DNA of 64,000 bases, from the NCBI RefSeq assembly GCF_000522985.1, contig NZ_CP007128.1, positions 1,596,220-1,660,219 on the forward strand, read 5' to 3'. Source of the stretch: Gemmatirosa kalamazoonensis (GTDB lineage Bacteria > Gemmatimonadota > Gemmatimonadetes > Gemmatimonadales > Gemmatimonadaceae). The first letter of the stretch is position 1, and every line of letters begins with the position of its first letter. This document shows positions 43,374 through 53,249 of the stretch, piece after piece. A model generated the notes under the pieces. The model saw only the letters and a program-made list of their open reading frames with translations. It did not search any database and had not been told where the DNA came from. The position numbers and the translations under genes were made by a program.

Positions 43374-44129
43374 ATGGAGCACCTGCCGCCCGACGGCGCG
43401 ATCGAGGAGAGCGCGCGACCGACCTGGCCGCGCCTCGCCGGTCCCGAGCGCCCTGCGCCCGCCGCCGACCCGGTCGCCGACGCGGTCGCCGACGCGGTCG
43501 CCGACGCGGACGCCGCGCGCCACGTGCGCGGGCGGCCGCTCGGCGAGCTGCTCCTGCTGATGCAGTCGACGCGCGCGGCGATGCGCGAGGCGGCGTGGGC
43601 GGAGTGCTACCGGCGCTATCACGAGGTCGTGTGGACGCGCGTGTTCTACGTCATCCGCTCCATCTCGTGGCTCCCCGAGCCGCGCGAGGTGGCGGCCGAC
43701 GTGGCGAGCGACGTGTTCGTCGGCCTGCCCGACGCGGCGCGGCACTACCGCGAGCAGGGGCGCGCCGAGTGGTGGCTGAAGCAGGTCGCGGTGCGCACGG
43801 CGCTGCGACGCAAGGCCGCGCTCACCGGGCGATGGGCGTCCGACGCCGCCGGCCGCCGCTCCGTGTCGCTCGACGACGCGGCCGACGAGGTCGTGCAGGA
43901 GCTGGACGCCGTGGAGCCCGAGGAGCTGATGGAGCTCGAGCGCCGCCTGGAGCTCCTGCGCGCCAGCCCCGAGCCGACGAAGCGCCGGTGGGCGGAGTTC
44001 ATCGCGCTGTACGTGGACGGCTGCAGCTTCCAGGAGATCGGCGCGCGGCTCGGCCTCTCCGACGGCACCGTCCGCAACTGGCTGTGCCAGATCCGGAAGT
44101 TCCTCGCCCAGCCGCTGACCGCGGAGTGA
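43374..44129 (+). CDS. Sigma-70 family (ECF-like) sigma factor of the CHAT locus
   Basis: A 251-residue protein: a 50-residue low-complexity lead (VADAVADAVADADA), region 2-like RRYHEVVWTRVFYVIRS...REVAADVASDVFVGLPDAARHY with WWLKQVAVRTALRRKAAL, a linker, and region 4 with FIALYVDGCSFQEIGARLGLSDGTVRNWLCQIRKFL (shown here in pieces, residues about 210-245). It is larger and more diverged than the other sigma factors of the window. The stop overlaps the following membrane protein gene (TGATG). ATG 43374 is the first sensible start. Confidence 0.8.
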   Translation: MEHLPPDGAIEESARPTWPRLAGPERPAPAADPVADAVADAVADADAARHVRGRPLGELLLLMQSTRAAMREAAWAECYRRYHEVVWTRVFYVIRSISWLPEPREVAADVASDVFVGLPDAARHYREQGRAEWWLKQVAVRTALRRKAALTGRWASDAAGRRSVSLDDAADEVVQELDAVEPEELMELERRLELLRASPEPTKRRWAEFIALYVDGCSFQEIGARLGLSDGTVRNWLCQIRKFLAQPLTAE

Positions 44130-44995
44130 TGCAGATGCCCGACCGGCTCCCCCCGTCCACCGGCGATTCGCACCCGATGCCCGACGACGAGACGCCGACC
44201 CGCGTCGATGCCGCGCTGTCGCTCGCGAGCCGGCCGCCCGCGGATCTGCTGGCGCGCATCCAGGCGCGTCGACGGGCCGGCGACCAGGTGGAACTGCCCG
44301 TCGTCGACGACGAGACCGAGACGCCGGCCGATGCGCACCTGCGCGCGGCGCTCAGCCTCATGAGCCGCCCGCCGGACGACGTGCTCGGGCGCGCCGCCGC
44401 GCGCCGTGCCGCGGGCGAGCGCGTGCTGCTGCCCACGGTGCCCGCGCCGCGCCGCCGCTGGCGCTGGATCGCCGGCCCGCTCGGCGTCGCCGCGGTCGCG
44501 CTGCTCACGGTACGCGTCGCCCGCGACCCCGCCATCGACCGGTCCGCCGCGCAGCAGCGTCGGGCCGACGTGGCGTCCCCGAGCCTCCCGCCGTCAGGCA
44601 TCCCGAAGTCGAACGTCCCGCCGTCGATCGTCCCGCCGTCCGTCGTCCCGCCGTCGATCGTCCCGCCGTCCGTCGTCCCGCGTCCGGCCCGCTCCCGCGC
44701 CGTCACGCTGCCCGTCGACTCGGCCGCCGCCGACTCGTCCACCGTCGCCGTCGCGCTCGACTCGACGGAGACGCAGCTCGTCGACTCCATCGCGCGCGCG
44801 CTGCGGGGCGACGATGCGCTGCGCGTCGAGATCCGATACACGGATCCATCGTTCCGTCGCACGTCGTCGTCGTGGAGGCTGCTGCAGCTCGCGAAGGACC
44901 GCCTGCTCGCGGCCGGTGTGGCCGAGGAGCGCATCCGTGCCGTGCGCGTGCCGGCGACGCGCGGCCCGATCGAGGTGGTGACCCGCACGCGTTAG
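44129..44995 (+). CDS. Membrane protein with duplicated N-terminal motif, putative sigma regulator
   Basis: A 288-residue protein not known to me. The cytoplasmic N-terminus has two copies of a motif of about 36 residues: AALSLASRPPADLLARIQAR..GDQVELPVV and AALSLMSRPPDDVLGRAAAR..GERVLLPTV. One membrane helix follows (WIAGPLGVAAVALLTVRVA, about 112-130), then an extracytoplasmic stretch with PPSIV/PPSVV repeats. The C-terminal domain is faintly like OmpA-C (VEIRYTD..., LAKDRLLAAGVAEERIRAV). Coupling to the sigma gene suggests that the twin motif binds the sigma factor. The TAG stop is inside GTTAGGC. Confidence 0.65.
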   Translation: MQMPDRLPPSTGDSHPMPDDETPTRVDAALSLASRPPADLLARIQARRRAGDQVELPVVDDETETPADAHLRAALSLMSRPPDDVLGRAAARRAAGERVLLPTVPAPRRRWRWIAGPLGVAAVALLTVRVARDPAIDRSAAQQRRADVASPSLPPSGIPKSNVPPSIVPPSVVPPSIVPPSVVPRPARSRAVTLPVDSAAADSSTVAVALDSTETQLVDSIARALRGDDALRVEIRYTDPSFRRTSSSWRLLQLAKDRLLAAGVAEERIRAVRVPATRGPIEVVTRTR

Positions 44996-45018
44996 GCAGC
45001 CGGCGGAGGACACCCCCA

Positions 45019-47538
45019 ATGTCAGCCCTCGCGACGTTCGTCCTGCTCGGCGGCGCGCTCTCCCTCCGCGCGCCTAACGTTGCGCCTGACGTCGCGCAGC
45101 CCGCGCCCGAGGGCGCGGAGACGCTCGCCGCGCGCGCCGACAGCGCCGCGCGGCGCCAGACCGAAGCCGGGCTGCGCGACGCGATCGCGCTCTGGGACCG
45201 CGCGGCGGCGCTGTATCTCGTCGCCGGTCGGCGCGCCGACGAAGGACAGATGCTCCACAACGTGGGGCGCACCCTCGGCAACCTGGGGCGCCCCGACTCC
45301 GCGCTGCTCTACTTCCAGCGGGCGCTCGACGCGCGCCGCGCGGCGGGCGACCGGCGCGGCGAGGGCGCGACGTTGGGCGCGCTCGGCACCGCGTACCAGC
45401 GCCTCCGCCGCGCCGACTCGGCGCTGAGCTACTACCGGCAGGCGCTCGTCGTCCAGCGCGAGACGCGCGACCGTCCGGCGGAGGCCACGACGCTCGCCAA
45501 CGTCGGCCGGCTGTACGAAGGGCTCGCGCTCCCCGACTCCGCGCTCCGCTACTACCGGCAGGCGCTCCCGATCCAGCGCGAGGCCGGCAACAAGCAGGGC
45601 GAGGGACGCACGCTCATCAACCTCGGCACGGTCTACCGCGTGCTCGGAAGACTCGACTCCGCGGTGAGCTACTACCGCCGCGCGCTTCCCATCGCGCGCG
45701 AGGCGCGCGATCGGCCCGCCGAAGGCTCGGCGCTCGCGAACGTCGGCGCGTTCTGGGCCGACGCGGGACGCCCCGACTCGGCGCTCGCGTACTACCGCGC
45801 GGCGCTTCCCATCACGCAGCAGGTGGGCGATCGCTCGGCGGAGGGCGCCACGCTCGCGAACGTGGGGCGCTCGTTCCAGGACCTCGCGCGCCCGGACTCC
45901 GCGCTGAGCTACTACCGGCTCGCGCTCGCGCTGCAGCACGACGTCGGCGACGCGACGGGCGAGGGAACGACGCTGAACAACGTCGGCGCGATCTACGCGG
46001 ACCTCGACCAGGGCGACTCGGCGCTGGGCTATTACGGGCGGGCGCTCGCCGTTAGGCGCGCGGCCGGCGACCGGCGCGGCGAGGGGCGCACGCTCACGAA
46101 CGTCGGTCGGCTGTACGTCGAGCGCCGCGCCGCCGAGCAGCGCGACCCCGCGCGCGGCGTCGCGTACCTCGACTCCGCCGCCGCGGTGTACGCCGGGATC
46201 CGCCGCCACGCCGGCGCCGACGCGAACGCCATCAGCTTCGCCGAGGACAACCGCGAGCTGTTCACGGTGTGGACCATGGCGTGGCTCGCGCGCGGTGCCG
46301 AGCTGGGAGCCGCGGCGAGCGCGCGCGGCGCGCTGGCCGTCGCCGAGCGCGGGCGGGCGCAGGCGCTGCTCGACCTGCGGCGCGGCGCACGGCGCGACGA
46401 CGCCATGCCTAACGCCGGCGCCGACCTCGTCGCGGAGACGGACTCGCTCGTCGCGCCCCTGCGCCGCGCGGGCACGGCGGCGCTGAGCTACCTCGTCACC
46501 CGCGACACGCTCGTCCGGTGGCTCGTGCTTCCTGACGGCGCGGTGGAGGTGAGCCGCGTGGCGGTCGCGCGCGACTCGCTGGAGGCGCTCGTCGCGCGGT
46601 GGCGCGACGACGTGGAGCACGCACGGCGGCGCGACCCGGCCACCGCGGCGCGGCTCGCCGGGCTGCTGCTGCCCGAATCGTTGGGCGCGCGGCTCGCGGC
46701 GGGGCGCGATCTCGTGATCGTGCCCAACGGCGCGCTCGCCGTGCTGCCGTTCGGTGCGCTCCCGGCGGGCGACGCACCGTTGGGTGCCCGCTGGGCGGTG
46801 CACTACGCGCCCTCGCTCGCGACGCTGGTGCCGACGCCCCGCGCCGAGCGCGACGCGGATCGGCCCGTGGTGCGCGCGGTCTCCCGCGAGCGGACGCGGG
46901 CGCCGATCGCCGACGCGCTCGTGGTCGGCAACCCCACCATGCCGCCGATCCCGGGTGGGCGGCTGGAGCCGCTCCCCGCGGCCGCGCGCGAGGCGCGGTG
47001 GCTCGGCACGTACCTCGGCGTCCAGCCGCTCACCGGGTCTGCCGCGACCGAGTCCGCGGTGCTCGCCCGGCTGCCGGGCGCGGCGCTCGTCCACTTCGCG
47101 ACGCACGGGTACGCGTTCACGGCGGACGGGCGCGTCCGCGACTCGTTCGTCGCGCTGGCCCCCGACTCGGCGAACGACGGGCTGCTCACCGTCGGCGAGG
47201 TGCTCGACGATCCGGCGCTCACGCTCTCGGCCGACCTGGTCGTGCTGTCGGCCTGCGAGACCGGGCTCGGCAACCTGACGCAGGCCGAGGGGACCGTGGG
47301 GCTCGCGCGGGCGTTCCTCGCGAAGGGCGCGCGCAGCGTCCTCGTGAGCCTGTGGAGCGTGTCCGACGAGGCGACCGAGCTCCTCATGCGACGCTTCTAC
47401 GGCCACTGGCTCGGCGACGCGGACGGGCCGAGCAAGGCGGAGGCGCTGCGTCGGGCGCAGGGGGACGTGCGGCGGACGCCGGGGTTCGCGCACCCCCGCT
47501 ACTGGGCGGCGTTCCAGCTCGTCGGCGGCGGGAACTGA
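45019..47538 (+). CDS. TPR-CHAT protein (caspase-like protease fold)
   Basis: An 839-residue protein with an N-terminal hydrophobic segment (ALATFVLLGGALSL). Eight TPRs of 40 residues follow (about 75-390, unit like LANVGRLYEGLALPDSALRYY), then a helical linker and a C-terminal CHAT domain (about 540-838). The CHAT His is in VHFATHGYAF (H696) and the Cys in VLSACETGLG (C746), so the caspase-like dyad is intact, followed by GLARAFLAKGARSVLVSLW. CHAT proteins are peptidases that often act after a TPR senses a partner. The gene starts 23 bases after the putative sigma regulator, so a shared transcript is likely. Confidence 0.9.
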   Translation: MSALATFVLLGGALSLRAPNVAPDVAQPAPEGAETLAARADSAARRQTEAGLRDAIALWDRAAALYLVAGRRADEGQMLHNVGRTLGNLGRPDSALLYFQRALDARRAAGDRRGEGATLGALGTAYQRLRRADSALSYYRQALVVQRETRDRPAEATTLANVGRLYEGLALPDSALRYYRQALPIQREAGNKQGEGRTLINLGTVYRVLGRLDSAVSYYRRALPIAREARDRPAEGSALANVGAFWADAGRPDSALAYYRAALPITQQVGDRSAEGATLANVGRSFQDLARPDSALSYYRLALALQHDVGDATGEGTTLNNVGAIYADLDQGDSALGYYGRALAVRRAAGDRRGEGRTLTNVGRLYVERRAAEQRDPARGVAYLDSAAAVYAGIRRHAGADANAISFAEDNRELFTVWTMAWLARGAELGAAASARGALAVAERGRAQALLDLRRGARRDDAMPNAGADLVAETDSLVAPLRRAGTAALSYLVTRDTLVRWLVLPDGAVEVSRVAVARDSLEALVARWRDDVEHARRRDPATAARLAGLLLPESLGARLAAGRDLVIVPNGALAVLPFGALPAGDAPLGARWAVHYAPSLATLVPTPRAERDADRPVVRAVSRERTRAPIADALVVGNPTMPPIPGGRLEPLPAAAREARWLGTYLGVQPLTGSAATESAVLARLPGAALVHFATHGYAFTADGRVRDSFVALAPDSANDGLLTVGEVLDDPALTLSADLVVLSACETGLGNLTQAEGTVGLARAFLAKGARSVLVSLWSVSDEATELLMRRFYGHWLGDADGPSKAEALRRAQGDVRRTPGFAHPRYWAAFQLVGGGN

Positions 47539-47746
47539 GTCGTCTGTGTCGTACCACAGACCAGTGTCTTTACGGAGGGACAGAGCCGCCGCCCGATCGC
47601 CGGCGGCATTTCATAACTCGTTCAACGGCAATGACTTTCGTGGACGTTCACGGGATGCGACAGTGGCGGCAAACATGCGTTGTGACCTCCTGGCGCCGCG
47701 GGCTCGGACCACGCGGCGTGTCACCGGAGCAGCCCAGGAGGCGATG

Positions 47747-48034
47747 ATGGCGAGACGCTTTGTCGACGCACGTGGCACGGAATGGGAGGTCTGGGAGGTC
47801 GGGGTGCGGCGGACGCTGGCGGATGCCCCACCGAAGACGCGGTCGACCGAGGCACCGTGGCTGTGCTTCGAGTCGGCGACCCAGCGCCGGCGGCTGGCGC
47901 CGTATCCCGCGCGGTGGCACGCGATGAGCCCGCAGGAGCTCGACGAGCTGTGCGCCGTGGCGCGGCCGGAGCCCGTCATGCGCTCGCGCACGCCGGCGCC
48001 CGCGCGGGCCGACGCCCGGCAGCCGCGGGGCTGA
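47747..48034 (+). CDS. Small hypothetical protein
   Basis: A 95-residue protein starting ARRFVDARGTEWEVWEV, with APWLCFESATQRRRLAPYPARWHAMSPQELDELC in the middle and a basic tail. The W-rich beginning and SPQELDEL helix look like a genuine fold, but I cannot assign a function. The second of two adjacent ATG codons (47747) is chosen because AGGAGG lies five bases before. The preceding gap (47539-47746) is less GC-rich than its surroundings and probably contains the promoter. Confidence 0.6.
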   Translation: MARRFVDARGTEWEVWEVGVRRTLADAPPKTRSTEAPWLCFESATQRRRLAPYPARWHAMSPQELDELCAVARPEPVMRSRTPAPARADARQPRG

Positions 48035-48054
48035 ACCCAAGTTCCGTTCGCGGT

Positions 48055-48060
48055 TATACT
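48055..48060 (+). promoter_or_regulatory. Probable -10 box for prfC
   Basis: TATACT (one mismatch from TATAAT) lies 71 bases before the prfC ATG. At 17-base spacing upstream is CTGAAC, a weak -35 match. A transcript from here would begin just before the hairpin at 48071-48108. Confidence 0.45.
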
Positions 48061-48070
48061 TAAGCCCGAC

Positions 48071-48108
48071 GGCGGGCGGGTCTGGCGCGGGTCGCCGACC
48101 CGCCCGCC
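48071..48108. promoter_or_regulatory. Perfect 12-base-pair hairpin in the prfC leader
   Basis: GGCGGGCGGGTC (48071-48082) and GACCCGCCCGCC (48097-48108) are exact complements around a 14-base loop. The 3' end is 23 bases before the start codon. It could be an attenuator, a terminator of a short leader RNA, or a structure limiting translation; there is no T-run. Confidence 0.6.
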
Positions 48109-48131
48109 GCGCGTCTGCCCCCAGCATCCGC

Positions 48132-49769
<1,638 letters not shown>

Positions 49770-49770
49770 G

Positions 49771-49842
49771 AGCGTAGAGCGCAGAGCGCAGAGTGACATC
49801 CACTCTCTGCGCTCTGCGCTCTACGCTCTGCGCTCTACGCTG
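49771..49842. repeat. GAGCGCA heptamer inverted repeat after prfC
   Basis: AGCGTAGAGCGCAGAGCG-type units left, five-base loop, and about six complementary CGCTCTGC/CGCTCTAC units right. It sits between convergent stops, where a terminator role is possible. Confidence 0.87.
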
Positions 49843-49848
49843 ACCTGA

Positions 49849-50019
49849 TCAGCGCTTCCGCCGCAGCCACGCGCCGACGCCGACGATCGCTACCCCGCCG
49901 GCGACGAGGCCGAGCGTCATCGGTTCGGGCGTGGTGGTGACCGGCGGCAGCCGGCCGGCGGCGTGGGCGGCACCTGCGGACAGCAACATCAAGGCGACGA
50001 GCTGCAGCGAGCGCTTCAT
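49849..50019 (-). CDS. Minimal PEP-CTERM protein
   Basis: A 56-residue protein made of a signal peptide (MKRSLQLVALMLLSAGAAHA), about a dozen mature residues (AGRLPPVTTT) and a complete PEP-CTERM tail: PEP, hydrophobic helix (LGLVAGGVAIVGVGAWL) and RRKR. GGGAG at good spacing favours the ATG at 50019 over one at 50025. The near absence of a mature domain is striking; it could be a sorted peptide, a decoy substrate or a remnant. Too short to be noticed in most annotations. Confidence 0.75.
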   Translation of the reverse strand: MKRSLQLVALMLLSAGAAHAAGRLPPVTTTPEPMTLGLVAGGVAIVGVGAWLRRKR

Positions 50020-50129
50020 GGCCATCTCCCTGGAGCGGGTTGGGCTCGGCCGCGGAAGTGCGGCTGGCGCCAAGATGCGATTCGCCGAGCCCGACCGCAA
50101 TTCGCCCGTCCACGCCCGCCGGCGTCCGG

Positions 50130-52070
50130 TCACCGGTCGCCGATCGTCGGGTTCCGGTCGAAGAACCCGACCGGGACCAGTCGGAAGCCGGCCGCCTGCA
50201 CGGGCATGATCGGCCAGTCCTCCGGGCGCGGGTTGTGGGTGACGCCCAGGGTGTACCAGAGCACCACGTCGGTGCCGTCGATCGGGCGGTCGGCCGCGGT
50301 CCACCGCGCGAGCCCGTCCCCGCCTGGCGACTGGTAGGGGTAGTCGCCCGCCGCGTACCGTTCGTCGTCGCGGAACGGCGTCGCCCACACCGCCGCGTCG
50401 AGGAAGCCGGCGCGCCGCCGCACCCACGACCCCGGCCGCGCGAACGGCTCCGCGCTCGCCTCCGGCTCCAGCAGGTAGCCGGTCGGCCGGCCGAGCGCGT
50501 TGCGCGCCGCGGGGTTCAGCACGATCCACCGGCGGGCCGACGCGAGGTCGAGCGGCCGGCGCGCCGCGCGCTCGGTGGCGAGCGTGCGCTCGTGCGCCGC
50601 GAAGCCGCCGCCGTACGGGTTCGCGGGCCCCGCGTCGAGCGCGCGCGTCTCGATCTCGTCCACCCGGTTCGGTGACGCCCCGTCGACGTCGAGGTCGAGC
50701 CGGTAGCTGAAGAAGTGCTGGTGGTGCACCGCCGCGACCCCGCCCGTCACCGGGTGCGCGAGCGAGTCGTGCGCGCCGGCCGTTGCGTTAGGCACGCCGC
50801 GCGCCGCCATCGCGCCGGTGAGCAGCACGCGGTGCGCGATGGTGCCGTCCTCGCGCAGCGTCCACTCGAAGCCGTAGTCGTAGTTGCCGAGGTTGCACAG
50901 CGCGAAGACCACGAGCTCGCGCGCGCGTCGGCCCGTGCCGGCGTGCGTCCACGCGAGCCCGCCGTCGCGCTCGTAGACCGCGATGGCGCGCGGGCGGCGG
51001 TGCGGCACGCCGTGCACGTCGGCCAGTACGGCGTCGACGAACGTCGCCCCCGCCGGCGCGTCGACGCCGGGGCGCAGCGCCGCGACGCCGACGCCCATGC
51101 CGATCTCCCCGGCGTCGAAGCTGTTGCGGAAGTACCAGCCGGGGCCCGGATCGCCGTACGGCACGACCATCTCGGAGAGCGACGCGCGGTGCAGCACGCT
51201 GCGCACGCGCGCGCCGTCGTCGAAGCCGACCGCGTACAGCACGAGCCCCTCGCGCGGACGCATCGCGACGCGCAGTCGCCACCGGCGCCACCGCACGAGC
51301 GACCCGTCCACTCGAACCGCCGCCGCGGAGGCGCCGCCGCCGGTGACCGATGGCGCGTCGGTCGTGGGCGGCGGAAGCGGGCGCCACGCGGCGTCCTCGT
51401 TCGCCGCATCGGGCGGTGGGTAGGCGGCGGCCGCGTCCTCCACGCGCACCAGGCGCCGCGTGAGATCCACGACGACGCCGACACCGTCGATCGGACGTGC
51501 CATGTCGTTAGGCCGGCGCGCGCGCACGTACGTGTCGACGCGCACCACGCGCGCGGTGGCCGGCGCGTCGCTGCCGAAGTAGCCGGCGCTCCACGGCGCG
51601 ACCTCGACGGTCGACAGATCGCGCACCCCGCGGCGTGCGACCGCGGCGCGCCACGCGGCGGAGGCTCGCACGAGCGAGTCGGCGAGCGCGGCGTCGGACG
51701 GATCGAGCGGCGGCTGCGCGCCCGGCACGAGGCGCCACGACGCGAGGCGGCGCGCCGCGAGATCCACGACCGCCTCCGCGGTCTCGTTGCGTCGCGCGTC
51801 GTAGACGACGGCGAACGCCTCGCGCCGCGTCGGGCGCCCCGCGACGACGTCGGCTTTCGGCGGCTCGTGCACGTCGAGCAGCGACACGCGCCGCGGGCCG
51901 CCGAGCCGGCCCGCGGCGAGGAGCACCTCGCGCGCGACGTCCATCTCGCGCGCGTCGAGCGGGTCGAGCGGGTGCGTGACGGCGACGGGCTCGTGGCCAC
52001 GACAGCCGAGCACCAGCACGCTCCACGCGGCCGCGCACGCGAGCCGCACGCCTCGCGCCCGCGCGCTCAC
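50130..52070 (-). CDS. Copper amine oxidase (primary-amine oxidase), lipoprotein form
   Basis: A 646-residue enzyme that oxidises primary amines with a topaquinone cofactor made from its own Tyr. The cofactor motif NYDY is present (topaquinone Tyr at about residue 397), with the conserved HHQHFFSYRLDLDVDG (copper His pair), VVLWYTLGVTHNPRPEDWPIMP (third His and typical end) and the catalytic-base region ahead. The start is taken as GTG 52070, with GGAG five bases before, giving a lipoprotein signal ending in LVLGC. The N-terminal third is diverged. A second amine oxidase of the flavin type is at 9634-11091. Confidence 0.9.
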   Translation of the reverse strand: MSARARGVRLACAAAWSVLVLGCRGHEPVAVTHPLDPLDAREMDVAREVLLAAGRLGGPRRVSLLDVHEPPKADVVAGRPTRREAFAVVYDARRNETAEAVVDLAARRLASWRLVPGAQPPLDPSDAALADSLVRASAAWRAAVARRGVRDLSTVEVAPWSAGYFGSDAPATARVVRVDTYVRARRPNDMARPIDGVGVVVDLTRRLVRVEDAAAAYPPPDAANEDAAWRPLPPPTTDAPSVTGGGASAAAVRVDGSLVRWRRWRLRVAMRPREGLVLYAVGFDDGARVRSVLHRASLSEMVVPYGDPGPGWYFRNSFDAGEIGMGVGVAALRPGVDAPAGATFVDAVLADVHGVPHRRPRAIAVYERDGGLAWTHAGTGRRARELVVFALCNLGNYDYGFEWTLREDGTIAHRVLLTGAMAARGVPNATAGAHDSLAHPVTGGVAAVHHQHFFSYRLDLDVDGASPNRVDEIETRALDAGPANPYGGGFAAHERTLATERAARRPLDLASARRWIVLNPAARNALGRPTGYLLEPEASAEPFARPGSWVRRRAGFLDAAVWATPFRDDERYAAGDYPYQSPGGDGLARWTAADRPIDGTDVVLWYTLGVTHNPRPEDWPIMPVQAAGFRLVPVGFFDRNPTIGDR

Positions 52071-52194
52071 CGACGCTCCACGCGCGCCGGGCCGATGGAC
52101 CCGAGGTGCGCCTGCCGCGGCCCGCCGGGGTGCGCGGAATCGCCCACCGGTGCCTAACGCCGCGTTCACGGGCGCGGAGTCGGTGATCTTCATC

Positions 52195-52345
52195 GACAGG
52201 ACCATGTGCGCTTCGTCTTCGACGGGACGAACAGGACGGAGAGGATGCGAACCGACGACACGTGGACTGCCCATCGTCGTCGGTTCCCATCCTGTCCGTC
52301 CCGTCATCCTGTCAAAGAATGAGCGAGGACCGCATCCTGTCCATC
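52195..52345. repeat. CATCCTGTC-family inverted repeat upstream of the amine oxidase
   Basis: GACGGGACGAACAGGACGG on the left and CATCCTGTCCGTCCCGTC on the right, with inner arms CGAACCGACGA / TCGTCGGTT. More CATCCTGTCC copies follow to about 52345. It lies between two leftward genes (gap 52071-52355). The same family is inside lhr at 1447-1570. Confidence 0.8.
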
Positions 52346-52355
52346 GCGTCCACGC

Positions 52356-53114
52356 TCACCGCAGCGCGACCCATCCCGGCAGCGGATCCTGCCCCACGAA
52401 CGTCTCGCCGTCGCACGCGAGCGGTGCCGCGTCGCGTTGGGCACGCGTGAGCACCAGCGAGTCGCGCGGCGCCCCGCGCGCCACGAGCGGCGCGCGCAGC
52501 GAATCGGGGAGCGCGTCGACGTAGCTCACGAGCGCGCGCTTCTGGCCCGGGAGCGTCACCCACACGGCCACGTCGGACGTCGTCTGCGTGCCGACGTGCG
52601 TGCCGATCGGCTCTCCCGCGGTGAGCGAGTCGCCGACCGCGATCGGTCGCGCCGTCGCGACGTGGAACAGCACGACCCCGAACGCCGGCCACGCGCTCGG
52701 CCGGATCTGGATCTGGGTGCCCGCCCACTCCTCGATGATGCGAGTGACGCGTCCGGTCACCGGCGAGACGATCCGCACGCTCGCCCAGTCGGTGCCCGCC
52801 GGTCGGAAATAGTGCTTCATGCTGCGACACCGCTCCACGTCGTCCGAGTAGTCGTGGCCGATGCCGGAGCGGAAGCGCGAGATCGCCGCGATGCGCGCCA
52901 GGTCGATGTAGTGCGCCTGGATCACGGGCGGCACGCCGAGCATGCTCACGTCCCACGACGTGTCGATGCGCGTCGGTGCGGGCGGCGTCGGCGTGGTCGG
53001 TGCCGCCGGTGCCGTCGGCGTCGAGGGCGCGGTGGACGGCGCGGCGCCCCCGCACGAGAGCAGCAGCGCGGCGGCGACGGCGTGCGCGAGTGGGTGGGGC
53101 CGCGGGCGGGTCAT
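52356..53114 (-). CDS. M23-like lipoprotein
   Basis: A 252-residue lipoprotein (signal AHAVAAALLLSC, then a T/P/A-rich linker to about residue 50). The domain resembles LytM/M23 peptidoglycan peptidases: SGIGHDYSDDVERCRSMKHYF, the barrel strand VRIVSPVTGRVTRI, FHVATARPIAVGDSLTAGEPIG. The classical HxxxD and HxH zinc ligands are not obvious beyond the HDYSD and FHV positions, so activity is doubtful. ATG 53114 precedes a clear signal. Divergent from the AarF kinase gene. Confidence 0.65.
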   Translation of the reverse strand: MTRPRPHPLAHAVAAALLLSCGGAAPSTAPSTPTAPAAPTTPTPPAPTRIDTSWDVSMLGVPPVIQAHYIDLARIAAISRFRSGIGHDYSDDVERCRSMKHYFRPAGTDWASVRIVSPVTGRVTRIIEEWAGTQIQIRPSAWPAFGVVLFHVATARPIAVGDSLTAGEPIGTHVGTQTTSDVAVWVTLPGQKRALVSYVDALPDSLRAPLVARGAPRDSLVLTRAQRDAAPLACDGETFVGQDPLPGWVALR

Positions 53115-53249
53115 GCCGCGGAGTTTCGGCAGAACCGCCGGCGGGCTGGAGCAACGGGCGGCCATGCCGGGAGCGTACGCTCGGCGATCGGGGCGCGACA
53201 AGGATCCTCCGACGACACTTTGGCCCGTCCCCGGCGTAGCATTGGGATC

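Noticed and set aside
45022-47493. 823-codon leftward open frame opposite the TPR-CHAT gene
   Set aside because: Highly Arg/His-rich and without motifs; the rightward frame has clear TPR and CHAT signatures.
47539-47746. Possible RNA gene or small ORF in the less GC-rich gap after the CHAT gene
   Set aside because: No cloverleaf, strong stem or recognisable coding pattern; most likely promoter region of the small gene at 47747.
49849-50529. 226-codon version of the small PEP-CTERM gene
   Set aside because: The upstream part lies antisense-frame over the copper amine oxidase; the signal peptide and ribosome site indicate a start at 50019.
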